Below are positions 54,954 to 63,263 of a DNA stretch of 64,000 bases, one piece after another (the first letter of the stretch is position 1; each line of letters opens with the position of its first letter). Below the pieces are notes generated by a model. The model searched no databases. It was given only the letters and a program-made list of their open reading frames with translations, and was not told where the DNA came from. A program made the translations under genes and the position numbers. The DNA comes from JABAQJ01 sp046327745 (GTDB lineage Bacteria; Gemmatimonadota; Gemmatimonadetes; Gemmatimonadales; Gemmatimonadaceae). Location of the stretch: assembly GCA_046327745.1 (NCBI GenBank), contig JAXLXV010000024.1:1-64000 (forward strand). The letters run 5' to 3'.

Positions 54954-55026
54954 AGGTCAGTAGCTCAATTGGTAGAGCACCGGTCTCCAAAACCGGCGGT
55001 TGGGGGTTCGAGTCCCTCCTGGCCTG
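54954..55026 (+). tRNA. tRNA-Trp (anticodon CCA)
   Basis: Acceptor AGGTCAG/CTGGCCT, anticodon stem CCGGT/ACCGG with loop CTCCAAA, T arm with TTCGAGT, discriminator G. All arms pair well. Confidence 0.95.
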
Positions 55027-55097
55027 TACGGAGTGGGGATAGGGTGTACGGTGGCGGTCGCGTTAGGCACGGCGACGCTGCCGATCACTCGGCACAT

Positions 55098-55170
55098 GGC
55101 GGTATCGTCTAGGGGCCCAGGACACAGCCCTCTCAAGGCTGGAACACGGGTTCGAATCCCGTTACCGCTA
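55098..55170 (+). tRNA. tRNA-Glu (anticodon CTC)
   Basis: Acceptor GGCGGTA/TACCGCT (with a G-U at the first pair), anticodon stem CAGCC/GGCTG, loop CTCTCAA, T arm CGGGT TCGAATC. Discriminator A. Confidence 0.92.
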
Positions 55171-55235
55171 CTCGTTGTTTGCGAAGTGTTGGGTCAGAGC
55201 GTATTGGGATGGGCAGCCATCTCAGGGAAGTGATC

Positions 55236-55307
55236 GGCCCCATCGTCTATCGGTTAGGACGGCACTCTTTCAAGGTGCAGAGAGGGGTTCGACTCCCCTT
55301 GGGGCTA
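55236..55307 (+). tRNA. tRNA-Glu (anticodon TTC)
   Basis: Acceptor GGCCCCA/TGGGGCT (again G-U at the first pair), anticodon stem GCACT/GGTGC with loop CTTTCAA, T arm GGGG TTCGACT CCCC. Discriminator A. With the CTC isoacceptor it covers both Glu codons. Confidence 0.92.
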
Positions 55308-55356
55308 TGAGGTTGGGGTGGGCGTGTGGGGGGGAGTAGAGATCGTGAACGTTTTT

Positions 55357-55430
55357 GGGGCTGTAGCTCAGCTGGTTAGAGTGCCGGTCTGTCACACCGG
55401 AGGTCGCGGGTTCGAGCCCCGTCAGCCCCG
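55357..55430 (+). tRNA. tRNA-Asp (anticodon GTC)
   Basis: Acceptor GGGGCTG/CAGCCCC, D arm GCTC AGCTGGTTA GAGT, anticodon stem GCCGGT/ACACCGG region with loop CTGTCAC, T arm GCGGG TTCGAGC CCCGT. Discriminator G, as expected for Asp. Confidence 0.94.
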
Positions 55431-55518
55431 TAGGACTGTTTGAAAAGCACCGGATGGTTCGGCGACGTTGGCGCGAGTAGCACGCACGGCGCGCGATTGC
55501 GCGGGATCGCCCGGCGAG

Positions 55519-55600
55519 GCCCAAGTGGTGAAATTGGTAGACACGCCATCTTGAGGGGGTGGTGCCGAAAGGCGTCGCGGTTCGAGTCCGCGCTTGGGCA
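55519..55600 (+). tRNA. tRNA-Leu (anticodon GAG)
   Basis: An 82-nt class II tRNA. Acceptor GCCCAAG/CTTGGGC, loop CTTGAGG, a long variable arm (TGCCGAAAGGCGT) and T arm CGCGG TTCGAGT CCGCG. Discriminator A. Confidence 0.95.
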
Positions 55601-55611
55601 TGCAGTCACCT

Positions 55612-55683
55612 GCCAGCGTAGCTCAGTGGTAGAGCACCCGATTCGTAATCGGGCGGTCGTCAGTTCAATCCTGACCGCTGGCT
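55612..55683 (+). tRNA. tRNA-Thr (anticodon CGT)
   Basis: Acceptor GCCAGCG/CGCTGGC, anticodon stem CCCGA/TCGGG with loop TTCGTAA, T arm GTCAG TTCAATC CTGAC. Discriminator T. Confidence 0.94.
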
Positions 55684-55723
55684 CTGGATCGCCGACCGGC
55701 AGACGGTCGACGAGTGAGAAATG

Positions 55724-55753
55724 AAAGGGCCGCCTGGCAAGGCGGCCCTTTTT
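55724..55753 (+). terminator. Terminator of the tRNA cluster
   Basis: Perfect 10-bp stem AGGGCCGCCT (55726-55735) with AGGCGGCCCT (55740-55749), GGCA loop, then TTTT; A-rich bases upstream let it serve the convergent minus-strand gene as well. Confidence 0.85.
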
Positions 55754-55783
55754 GTTTTCGCTCCGGAACGCGTCGGGAACGAC

Positions 55784-56323
55784 CTAGTGCTTCATGTCCA
55801 TCTTGTCGTGCGACATGCACTTCATGCCGACGCCTTCGAACTGCGTGTGCAACGCGGTGATGCCAGCCTTGAGGTCCGCGTCCGACGCTCGACCGGACAC
55901 CTGCGTGGCGAGCGCTTTGGCATCGGTGGCGATCTTGGCGACGCCTTGTGTGGTGGCGTCTGAGTTGCAACTGGCGGGAGCCGTTGATGCCGACCACGCC
56001 GCCGCGGCGTCAGAGAGTGCCGCCGCCTTGTCGCGCAACGGCTGCAACGAATCCTTGGCCGCTGGATGGTAGACTTCCGCTAACAGCATGTGGAAGGCGT
56101 TCAGTTCTTTCCACGGCGACATGTTTTCCATCATGCGGTGCATCTCGCTCATGTTGCCCATGCCGGCCATGCCGTTCATGCCGCCCATCCCGCCCATCTG
56201 GTGGGTCATGGGCTTCTTGGTCGTGTCAGTTGCTTGGTGATGGCCGGCATGCTGAGCGAACGCTGTCGCGGGAAGGAGCACCGCGAGGCCTAACGTCATC
56301 CAGCGAGTCAAAGGGCGCGTCAT
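55784..56323 (-). CDS. Met/His-rich periplasmic protein, probably copper-linked
   Basis: A 179-aa protein from the ATG at 56321-56323 with a signal peptide (WMTLGLAVLLPATAFAQ). Two metal-binding-like stretches flank the mature start: HAGHHQATD and MGGMGGMNGMAGMGNMSEM, followed by MHRMMENMSPW. The rest is a helical domain (LNAFHMLLAEVYHPAAKDSL, LQPLRDKAAALSDAAAAW, CNSD, LKAGITALHTQFE), ending GMKCMSHDKMDMKH. Met/His motifs of this type bind Cu(I)/Ag(I) in CusF-like or CopB-like proteins, but no named family is certain. It is divergent from the cus operon, which supports a metal role. Confidence 0.65.
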   Translation of the reverse strand: MTRPLTRWMTLGLAVLLPATAFAQHAGHHQATDTTKKPMTHQMGGMGGMNGMAGMGNMSEMHRMMENMSPWKELNAFHMLLAEVYHPAAKDSLQPLRDKAAALSDAAAAWSASTAPASCNSDATTQGVAKIATDAKALATQVSGRASDADLKAGITALHTQFEGVGMKCMSHDKMDMKH

Positions 56324-56488
56324 GGTCGGAAGGGATCTATGGCGAAGGTGAGTATCAGCGGTGTCTTTCGAGATCGTCCACATAACAATACGCAGGTCGA
56401 CCGCGTGTAAGGCGTAGTGGCGGGTTGAGGCCAGTGTAGGGGAACGTCGGATCTGGGGCGCTCGTGGGCTTGAGTAAGGCGACGCCGC

Positions 56489-56504
56489 TTGATTTGCGAA
56501 TCAA
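56489..56504. promoter_or_regulatory. Candidate operator upstream of the cus genes
   Basis: TTGATT and AATCAA form an inverted repeat around TGCG, just ahead of a TTGACA hexamer (56512-56517) in the divergent region between the Met/His-rich gene and the cus operon. It could bind a metal-responsive regulator. No good -10 follows. Confidence 0.35.
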
Positions 56505-56650
56505 AGATTTGTTGACATGCTCGTCCCGAAAGCCCAGTCCGCCCGACGGTTCGCGCAGGGCACGAATGTCAGTGTTTTCACCACGTCATCGTCGGCAAAC
56601 CACGACTCGACAGCGCCCGCGCGTTGGACGAGCCTTGTGGTAATCGCCGT

Positions 56651-57016
56651 ATGTTCATGCGACCATTCGCCTCCGTCTTCCTCCTTGGAACGCTGTTGAC
56701 GGGCCTGCTCGGCCCGTCGTTTCGCGTGTGCGGTCCATCGGAAAGCGCGGCGATGGAACGCATGACGATGCCGCCGTCAGCTCACAACACGCAGGAAGGG
56801 CACCCGTGTGAGTCCTCCACGCCCCCTCGATGTCCAGCAAGGGGCGGTGATCATGCGGCGCCCTGCACGATGGGAACGTGCGTGGCGGCGCTGGCCTTGG
56901 TGACGGGCCGATTCGTGGTCGGCGAGGCCGGCGTGGCGGAGATGGTGGAGACCAACGTAGGACCCTCGCCGGAGCCTCTGGCACCGAACATCCCCGACCC
57001 CCCGCCCAGGGCCTGA
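56651..57016 (+). CDS. Small secreted hypothetical protein heading the cus locus
   Basis: About 121 aa from the ATG at 56651 (MFMRPFASVFLLGTLLTGLL is a plausible signal peptide). The mature part has several Cys and Met (FRVCGPSESAAMERMTMPPS, HPCESSTPPRCPARGGDH, APCTMGTCVAAL) and a Pro-rich end. The Cys and Met residues may bind metal. No family is recognised. It is 99 bp upstream of the cusC-like gene. Confidence 0.5.
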   Translation: MFMRPFASVFLLGTLLTGLLGPSFRVCGPSESAAMERMTMPPSAHNTQEGHPCESSTPPRCPARGGDHAAPCTMGTCVAALALVTGRFVVGEAGVAEMVETNVGPSPEPLAPNIPDPPPRA

Positions 57017-57115
57017 TCTCGAACGCCGGCGCCACAAGGCGTCCGGTCCACCAGCCGCGGCATCGGCGCGACCTAATCGTTAGGCGCGCGCTCCGCATCG
57101 AGATCGAGGGTCGCC

Positions 57116-58459
57116 ATGTATCGTGTGTTGAACCCCGCAAATTGGCGCGGGGCACTTGCCGTCATGTTTGTTGCGGCGCTCCCGTTGGACCCAGCGCTCG
57201 CGCAGTCCGGGGATTCGACTTCGCGCCGGCTCACGCTAGGCCAGGTCTATCAGTGGGCGATGGACGCGGTGCCTGCGGTGGAAGCGGCCATGGCCCGCGC
57301 GCGTGCGGCGGACAATCGAGTCACCGCGGCGTCGCGCCCCGAAGATCCGATGGTCACGCTCGGCCTCATGAACCGGGAGCTTCCGCGCTTGGGACCCATG
57401 CGTCCGCTCAACATGACCCAGCTGCAGGTGACGCAGATGTTCCCACTCCCCGGAAAGTTGCGGCTGTCGGGCGCGATCGCGAGGGAAACCGCGAGCGCGT
57501 TGCACGAGCGTGCGCGGGGCCGTCAACTGGAAATTCGGGCGGCGGCGGCGAGCGCGTTCTTTGAACTGTATGTAGTCGATCAATCCCTCGCGCTGACCCA
57601 CGAGAGCGAAGCGCTGTGGCGGGATATCCGTGAAGCCGCGCGAACGATGTATGGTGCCGGAAGAGGACGCTTGGCCGATGTGCTTCGCGCAGATGTCGAG
57701 ATCGGGCGGACCCACGAAGCCGTCATCCGACTTCAGGCGCAACATCACCAAGCGATTTCGCAGCTGAGTGCCCTGCTGAACCGTTCCATCGACACCGCGC
57801 TGGTCGCGGCGATGCCGGTGTTGCCGGATTCAGTGCCTGTACTGGAGGCCCTGCTACGGGAAAGCGTGGACGAGCATGCCGACCTGCGTTCGGCTCGCGC
57901 CGACCTCCGGGCGGCCAACGACGCCACGCAATTGGCGCAACGCGAACTATGGCCCGACGTGGAGGTGTCCCTGCAGTACGGACAACGGCCCGGCGAAGTC
58001 GGCATGGGTACGGAACGAATGGCCAGCCTGATGGTGGGTGCGCGCGTGCCGATCTTCGCGCGTTCCCGACAGCTGCGCATGCGCGAGGAAGCCTTGGCCA
58101 TGCGCCAGATGGCCAACGCCGAACTGCAAACGGTCACAGCCGAAACGAAGCAGCGCGTCACCGTCGCGCACGGTGAGCTCGTCCAGGCCCGCCGCTTGTT
58201 GGAGCTGTATTCCACCAGCCTCGTTCCAACGGCGCAGGCGGCGCGCGAAGCCGCCCTGACGTCCTACAGGGCAGGGGGAACCGAGTTCATGGCGGTGCTG
58301 GACAGCCACGCCGCGTTCATCGAACTGCGGCGTAGCGTCACGGAGGCGCAGGTGATGGAGGGGCGCGCACTCGCCGAGTTAGAAGCGCTCGTTGGGCATG
58401 ACCTGATTGCTCCAAAGGGGAGCGTCAGCAAGAACAGCGATCCGGAGGCAGGGCGATGA
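57116..58459 (+). CDS. cusC: CusC-like TolC-family outer membrane factor
   Basis: A 447-aa channel with GAGGG upstream and a signal peptide ending near DPALAQ. It shows AVEAAMARARAADNRVTAAS, PEDPMVTLGLMNRELPRLGP, the MFPLPGKLRLSGAIARE region frequent in heavy-metal TolC proteins, a second repeat (DLRSARADLRAANDATQLAQ, LWPDVEVSLQYGQRPG), VPIFARSRQLRMREEALAM and SYRAGGTEFMAVLDSHAAFI. There is no lipobox, unlike E. coli CusC. It overlaps the adaptor gene by 4 bp. Confidence 0.8.
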   Translation: MYRVLNPANWRGALAVMFVAALPLDPALAQSGDSTSRRLTLGQVYQWAMDAVPAVEAAMARARAADNRVTAASRPEDPMVTLGLMNRELPRLGPMRPLNMTQLQVTQMFPLPGKLRLSGAIARETASALHERARGRQLEIRAAAASAFFELYVVDQSLALTHESEALWRDIREAARTMYGAGRGRLADVLRADVEIGRTHEAVIRLQAQHHQAISQLSALLNRSIDTALVAAMPVLPDSVPVLEALLRESVDEHADLRSARADLRAANDATQLAQRELWPDVEVSLQYGQRPGEVGMGTERMASLMVGARVPIFARSRQLRMREEALAMRQMANAELQTVTAETKQRVTVAHGELVQARRLLELYSTSLVPTAQAAREAALTSYRAGGTEFMAVLDSHAAFIELRRSVTEAQVMEGRALAELEALVGHDLIAPKGSVSKNSDPEAGR

Positions 58460-59799
58460 CCGAGCGCGACGCAGGCAAGCCGAGTCGTGAACCTGAGGGT
58501 GGACAGTCCCCGTCGTGGACGGTTCGCGCCGCTGGGAGCGCGTTCTTCATCCTCGCCCTCGCGGTCGCAGCGCTGACCGTCCGATTCTTCACCCGCACCG
58601 AGCGGGCCCCAGCCGAGGCCGCGCCACAACACGACCACATGGCCATGAGCGGCGCGGCAAGTCCTGAGGCGCGTCCGGTCATGCTGTCCCCAGAGGACGC
58701 ACGCCGCATCGGCGTGACGTTCGCTGTCGCGTCACTCGAGACGGTTCCTCGTGACGTGCGGGCGGCGGGAGAATTGGTGGTGGATGAGACGCGCGTGCGG
58801 ACGATCGCGTCCCGCGTGGATGGATGGGTAGAGCGCCTGCACGCGGACTTTGTTGGGCGTGACGTGCGGGCCGGTGACCCCCTACTCGAGATCTACGCCC
58901 CGGCGCTCGTCGCGGCCCAAGAAGAGTTGCTGCTGGCGAGGCGGTTGGCAACGCGCGTTGATAGTGGCGTGGCGGCATCGACGAGTGGGGTCGCTGACTT
59001 GGTCGAGGCCGCGCGGGCACGATTGCGCGCGTGGGATGTGCCAGAGTCCGTCATCCATGACGTCGAGGTCACTGGCCAGGCGAAACGCACCCTCACGATA
59101 CGCGCACCGGCCAGTGGCGTCGTGGTGGACAAGCAGGTACTCGCAGGCCAGAGCATCGCGGCGGGGCAAAACCTGCTGAGGGTGGCTGATCTATCGACCG
59201 TTTGGCTGGAAGCGGACGTCTTTGAGCAGGATCTGAACGCGGTGCGCATCGGCATGCCGGTCGTCGTGGACATCCGCGCCCTTCCCGGGGAAGAGCGCAC
59301 GGGACACGTCACCTTTATCGCCCCGACGCTGGATGCGGCGACACGTACGGCGCGCCTCAGGATTGAGCTGTCGAATCGCAAGCGAGACCTCAAACCGGGG
59401 ATGTTCGCCAGCATCCGATTTGGCGCGCCAAGTCGCGGCGACATCATCAGTGTGCCCAGATCGGCCGTGCTGTCGACCGGCGAGCGGAGCATTGTCTTTG
59501 TCAAACGGTCGGACGGCATGCTCGAACCGCGGGTGGTCGTCATCGGCGGCTCAAACGACGAGCGCACGCAGGTGTTACGCGGACTTGCGGTTGGCGAGAC
59601 CGTGGTGGCGTCGGCGACCTTCTTGGTGGACGCCGAGTCAAACCTTGGAACAGCGCTCGGCGGCATGGGCGATATGCCGGGGATGGACCTGACGAAGCCG
59701 GCTCCTGCGCCAGCGTCTCCGCCGGCCCTCGCCCCCGAGACGCCGAAGAAACGTTCGTCGTCAGGAGCCGCAGAACATCCGCCGCGCGGTCGGGAGTAG
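58456..59799 (+). CDS. cusB: CusB-like efflux adaptor
   Basis: A 447-aa adaptor. A TM anchor (AGSAFFILALAVAALTVRFF) is followed by a His/Met-rich segment (APQHDHMAMSGAAS) that resembles the CusB metal-binding N-terminus. The core reads VMLSPEDARRIGVTFAVASL, ASRVDGWVERLHADFVGRDV, then AAQEELLLARRLATRV, IRAPASGVVVDKQVLAGQSI, LPGEERTGHVTFIAPTLDAA and LKPGMFASIRFG, all CusB/CzcB hallmarks. A C-terminal Met-rich tail (ALGGMGDMPGMDL) is an added metal-binding candidate. It precedes cusA by 4 bp. Confidence 0.88.
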   Translation: MTERDAGKPSREPEGGQSPSWTVRAAGSAFFILALAVAALTVRFFTRTERAPAEAAPQHDHMAMSGAASPEARPVMLSPEDARRIGVTFAVASLETVPRDVRAAGELVVDETRVRTIASRVDGWVERLHADFVGRDVRAGDPLLEIYAPALVAAQEELLLARRLATRVDSGVAASTSGVADLVEAARARLRAWDVPESVIHDVEVTGQAKRTLTIRAPASGVVVDKQVLAGQSIAAGQNLLRVADLSTVWLEADVFEQDLNAVRIGMPVVVDIRALPGEERTGHVTFIAPTLDAATRTARLRIELSNRKRDLKPGMFASIRFGAPSRGDIISVPRSAVLSTGERSIVFVKRSDGMLEPRVVVIGGSNDERTQVLRGLAVGETVVASATFLVDAESNLGTALGGMGDMPGMDLTKPAPAPASPPALAPETPKKRSSSGAAEHPPRGRE

Positions 59800-59803
59800 C
59801 GCC

Positions 59804-62473
59804 ATGCTCACGCGACTCATTGACTGGAGCATCTCGAATCGTTTGTTGGTGCTGCTGCTTGCTGCCTTGGCAGCAGGTGCTGGCGTCTGGTCACTTCGCA
59901 CAACGCGGCTCGAAGCTTTGCCTGATCTGAGCGACGTACAGGTCATCGTGCAAACGGAGTACGCCGAGCAGGCTCCAAGGATCGTGGAGGACCAGGTTAC
60001 GTATCCAGTCGCCGCTGAGATGTTGAAGGTGCCGGGAGCTCGCACGGTGAGGGGCTACTCCTACTTCGGCGTGTCGTTCGTGTACGTGATCTTCGAAGAT
60101 GGCACGGACCTGTACTGGGCACGCAGCCGAGTGCTGGAGTACTTGAGCGGTATCAAGGGCAAGCTCCCCGCGAACGCAGCGCCTACGCTCGGCCCGGATG
60201 CCACCGGATTGGGTTGGATCTATCAGTACGCCATCGAAGACACCACTGGGCGGTTGAACCTCGCGGAACTGCGCTCCGTTCAGGACTGGTACCTTCGTTA
60301 TGCGCTGACATCGGTGCCAGGGGTGTCGGAAGTCGCCAGTGTCGGAGGCTATGAGAAGCAATACCAGGTCGACGTGGACCCTGAGCGGCTGAGGGCGTAT
60401 GGGATCCCGATCACGACGGTCATTCAAGCCGTGCAGCGGGCCAACAACGACGTGGGCGCGATGGTGGTGGAGCTGTCGGAACGCGAGTACATGGTACGCG
60501 GGCTGGGGTACCTGAAGTCGATAGGCGATATCGAGCGCGTGGTCGTTGGCGCAACAGTTGGCGGCACGCCGCTGCGGCTCACGCAGCTGGCCCGGGTGAC
60601 CGTCGGACCGGCGGTGCGCCGTGGCATTGCCGACCTCGATGGCAGGGGAGATGCGGTCGGCGGCATTGTTGTGATGCGATACGGCGAGAACGCCCTCACC
60701 ACCATTCAGCGGGTGAAGGCAAGGCTACAGGAGGTGACGCGCGGCCTGCCACCCGGCGTCGTGGTGCGGACGGTCTACGATCGGAGTCAGCTCATTGACC
60801 AGGCGATAGTGAATCTGCGAGGGAAGCTGGTCGAGGAGGCGCTCATCGTGGCGGTGGTGTGCTTGTTGTTCCTGCTCCATGCCCGTTCTGCCATGGTGGC
60901 CGTCTTGACGCTGCCGGCCGGCGTGCTGCTGGCCTTCATCGCCATGCGTCGGTTCGGGGTCGGTGCCGACATCATGTCGTTAGGTGGCATCGCGATTGCC
61001 ATCGGCGCCATGATCGACGCGGCCATTGTCATGATCGAGAACATGCACAAGCACCTTGAGCACGCCGTGGATGCCCGAGCGCAGCGGGCAGGTCAGGCAC
61101 CACCAACAGGACGCTTGGATCTGTCTGCCCTGACGGCCGCCGAACGATGGGCAATCGCTGGAGAGGCTGCCCGTGAAGTCGGTCCGGCGCTCTTTCTCTC
61201 GCTCCTGATCATCACCGTCTCGTTCATTCCGGTGTTTGCGCTGGAGGGCCAGGAGGGGCGACTCTTCACGCCGCTCGCTTTCACCAAGACTTTGTCGATG
61301 GCCGCGGCCTGCTTGCTGTCCGTCACGCTGGTGCCGGTCTGCATGGGTCTCTTCATACGCGGTACCATCCATCGTGAACGCGCCAATCCCATCAACCGCG
61401 CCTTGGTCGCGATGTATCGACCGGTCATTGGGCTCGTGTTGCGATACCGGCGAACGGTGGTAGCGGCCAGTGTGATCGTTCTGGTGCTCACCTGGATCCC
61501 ATGGGCGCGCATGGGGAGCGAGTTCATGCCACCGTTAGGCGAAGGCACCATCCTGTTCATGCCTACCACGCTTCCAGGTGTGAGCGTGGCGCGAGCCCGC
61601 GAGATGCTGCGGATTCAAGACGGCATTCTTCGCAGCTTTCCGGAAGTCGAGCGTGTCTGGGGCAAGGCAGGGCGGGCGAACACCGCCACCGATCCCGCTG
61701 GCCTGGACATGATCGAGACGACGATCATGCTGAAGCCCGAGCGCGCGTGGCGTACCGGCATGACGTACGAGCGGCTGGTAGCCGCGATGGACTCGGCGGT
61801 GCGCATGCCGGGCGTTCGCAACGCGTGGACGGCCCCCATCCGGGGGCGCATCGACATGTTGGCGACGGGGATTCGAACCCCCGTTGGCGTCAAGGTGTTT
61901 GGCCCCGACCTCGAGGTCCTTGAACAGATCGGGAAGCAGATCGAGGACGTAGTGCAACGCGTGCCTGGGACGCGTAGCGCGTTCGCTGAGCGCGCGGTCT
62001 CCGGCTATTACCTCGACATCGAAATCGATCGCGAAGCGGCGGCGAGGCACGGCCTGAACGTCGGTGATGTTCAGACGGTCATTGCCGCCGCCATCGGAGG
62101 CATGACGGTTACACAGACCGTCGAAGGGCGCGAACGCTATGGCGTGCGCGTGCGGTACCCCCACGAGTTGCGCGATACCCCGGAACGCTTGGCGGAGGTT
62201 CTCGTGCCGGCCAGCCACACCCTGGTCGGCGCCGGAGTTGCACCTGAGGGTGCGTTCGCGCGCCAAGCCTCCGACGGGACACGGTCGGCGAGCGCTATGT
62301 CGGAGGGCGCGGGCCCCATGTCACCGGCTCCGGGTCCGACTGTTGAGGTATCGCCTAACGCCAGCATGGCCTATGTGCCACTGGGACAGGTCGCGCGAAT
62401 TCGCCAGGTGCCGGCCCAATGGTCGTCCGCACCGAAGGTGCCATGCCGACGGCTTGGGTCTACGTGGACGTAG
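59804..62473 (+). CDS. cusA: CusA-type heavy-metal RND pump (long intact part of the frame)
   Basis: This is the first 880 residues of an HME-RND pump. Typical segments are LEALPDLSDVQVIVQTEYAE, YSYFGVSFVYVIFEDGTDLY, DRSQLIDQAIVNLRGKLVEE, GGIAIAIGAMIDAAIVMIEN and MGSEFMPPLGEGTILFMPTT. The three methionines that hold Cu(I)/Ag(I) in CusA are conserved: Met586 in LFMPTTLPG, Met636 in GLDMIETTI and Met685 in RIDMLATGI. This favours CusA over CzcA. An extra low-complexity insert (GAFARQASDGTRSASAMSEG) sits in the second porter region. The frame is lost near 62405, and the C-terminal part continues in other frames. Confidence 0.88.
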   Translation: MLTRLIDWSISNRLLVLLLAALAAGAGVWSLRTTRLEALPDLSDVQVIVQTEYAEQAPRIVEDQVTYPVAAEMLKVPGARTVRGYSYFGVSFVYVIFEDGTDLYWARSRVLEYLSGIKGKLPANAAPTLGPDATGLGWIYQYAIEDTTGRLNLAELRSVQDWYLRYALTSVPGVSEVASVGGYEKQYQVDVDPERLRAYGIPITTVIQAVQRANNDVGAMVVELSEREYMVRGLGYLKSIGDIERVVVGATVGGTPLRLTQLARVTVGPAVRRGIADLDGRGDAVGGIVVMRYGENALTTIQRVKARLQEVTRGLPPGVVVRTVYDRSQLIDQAIVNLRGKLVEEALIVAVVCLLFLLHARSAMVAVLTLPAGVLLAFIAMRRFGVGADIMSLGGIAIAIGAMIDAAIVMIENMHKHLEHAVDARAQRAGQAPPTGRLDLSALTAAERWAIAGEAAREVGPALFLSLLIITVSFIPVFALEGQEGRLFTPLAFTKTLSMAAACLLSVTLVPVCMGLFIRGTIHRERANPINRALVAMYRPVIGLVLRYRRTVVAASVIVLVLTWIPWARMGSEFMPPLGEGTILFMPTTLPGVSVARAREMLRIQDGILRSFPEVERVWGKAGRANTATDPAGLDMIETTIMLKPERAWRTGMTYERLVAAMDSAVRMPGVRNAWTAPIRGRIDMLATGIRTPVGVKVFGPDLEVLEQIGKQIEDVVQRVPGTRSAFAERAVSGYYLDIEIDREAAARHGLNVGDVQTVIAAAIGGMTVTQTVEGRERYGVRVRYPHELRDTPERLAEVLVPASHTLVGAGVAPEGAFARQASDGTRSASAMSEGAGPMSPAPGPTVEVSPNASMAYVPLGQVARIRQVPAQWSSAPKVPCRRLGSTWT

Positions 62474-63171
62474 AAGGACGCGACATCGGAACGTACGTGG
62501 CCGATGCGCGGCGTGCCGTGGAACGCGCCGTGACGCTGCCGCCAGGGTACTCGATTACCCTGAGCGGGCAGTTCGAACAAGAGCGGAGCGCGCCAAGGCC
62601 CGTCTCGCCTTGGTCATTCCCGCCACATTGGCGATCATCATGTTGCTGCTGTACGTGAACTTCCGTTCGGTTGGCGAAACCCTGATCGTGATGTTGTCCC
62701 TGCCGTTCGCCCTGAGTGGCGGTTTGTGGTTGACGTGGGTCCTGGGCTATCAGTGGTCGGTCGCCGTGGCGGTCGGAGTCATTGCCTTGGCCGGTGTCGC
62801 TGCCGAGACAGGGGTGGTAATGCTGTTGTACCTCGATCAGTCATGGTCAGCGCACCAAGCCGCGGATGGAAGCGTTTCGCCCTCCGCTCTTCGAAACGCC
62901 ATCGTGGCGGGCGCGGTAGAACGCGTGCGCCCGAAGCTCATGACGGTCACCGCGATCATCGCCGGACTTGTCCCGATTCTCTGGGGGAATGGCGAAGAGC
63001 AGCGTCATGAAGCGCATTGCCGCGCCCATGGTAGGTGGAATGGTCTCCAGCACCTGTTGACCTTGGTGGTGATTCCCGCCGTGTACTACCTTGGCGAGAG
63101 CGCCGAAGTCGCGCCTGCAGCACCACGTTCCCCACCCCGGCGCCGGCTTCCTCGTCCGTCATACCTGAACC
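62405..63171 (+). pseudogene. Frameshifted C-terminal part of CusA
   Basis: CusA continues as MVVRTEGAMPTAWVYVDVEG, YVADARRAVERAVTLPPGYS in one frame, then LALVIPATLAIIMLLLYVNF, LPFALSGGLWLTWVLGYQ and VAAETGVVMLLYLDQSW in another, then KSSVMKRIAAPMVGGMVSST and finally LLTLVVIPAVYYLGE. Breaks lie near 62405, 62590, 62990 and 63055. All pieces are the second TM bundle and its flanks. The end (TGA near 63171 in one frame) is approximate. Restored, CusA would be about 1120 aa. Confidence 0.7.
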
Positions 63172-63263
63172 CTGGTTGCTCGCTCGCTCTTTGTGAGACG
63201 CGAGCACATGCTGTGCGTTCGCCATTCAGGGCGTCTTGCCGACCACCTACGCCGGGCTCGGAG

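Noticed and set aside
56512..56540. TTGACA as a sigma-70 promoter for the cus operon.
   Set aside because: No acceptable -10 element occurs at 16-20 bp spacing.
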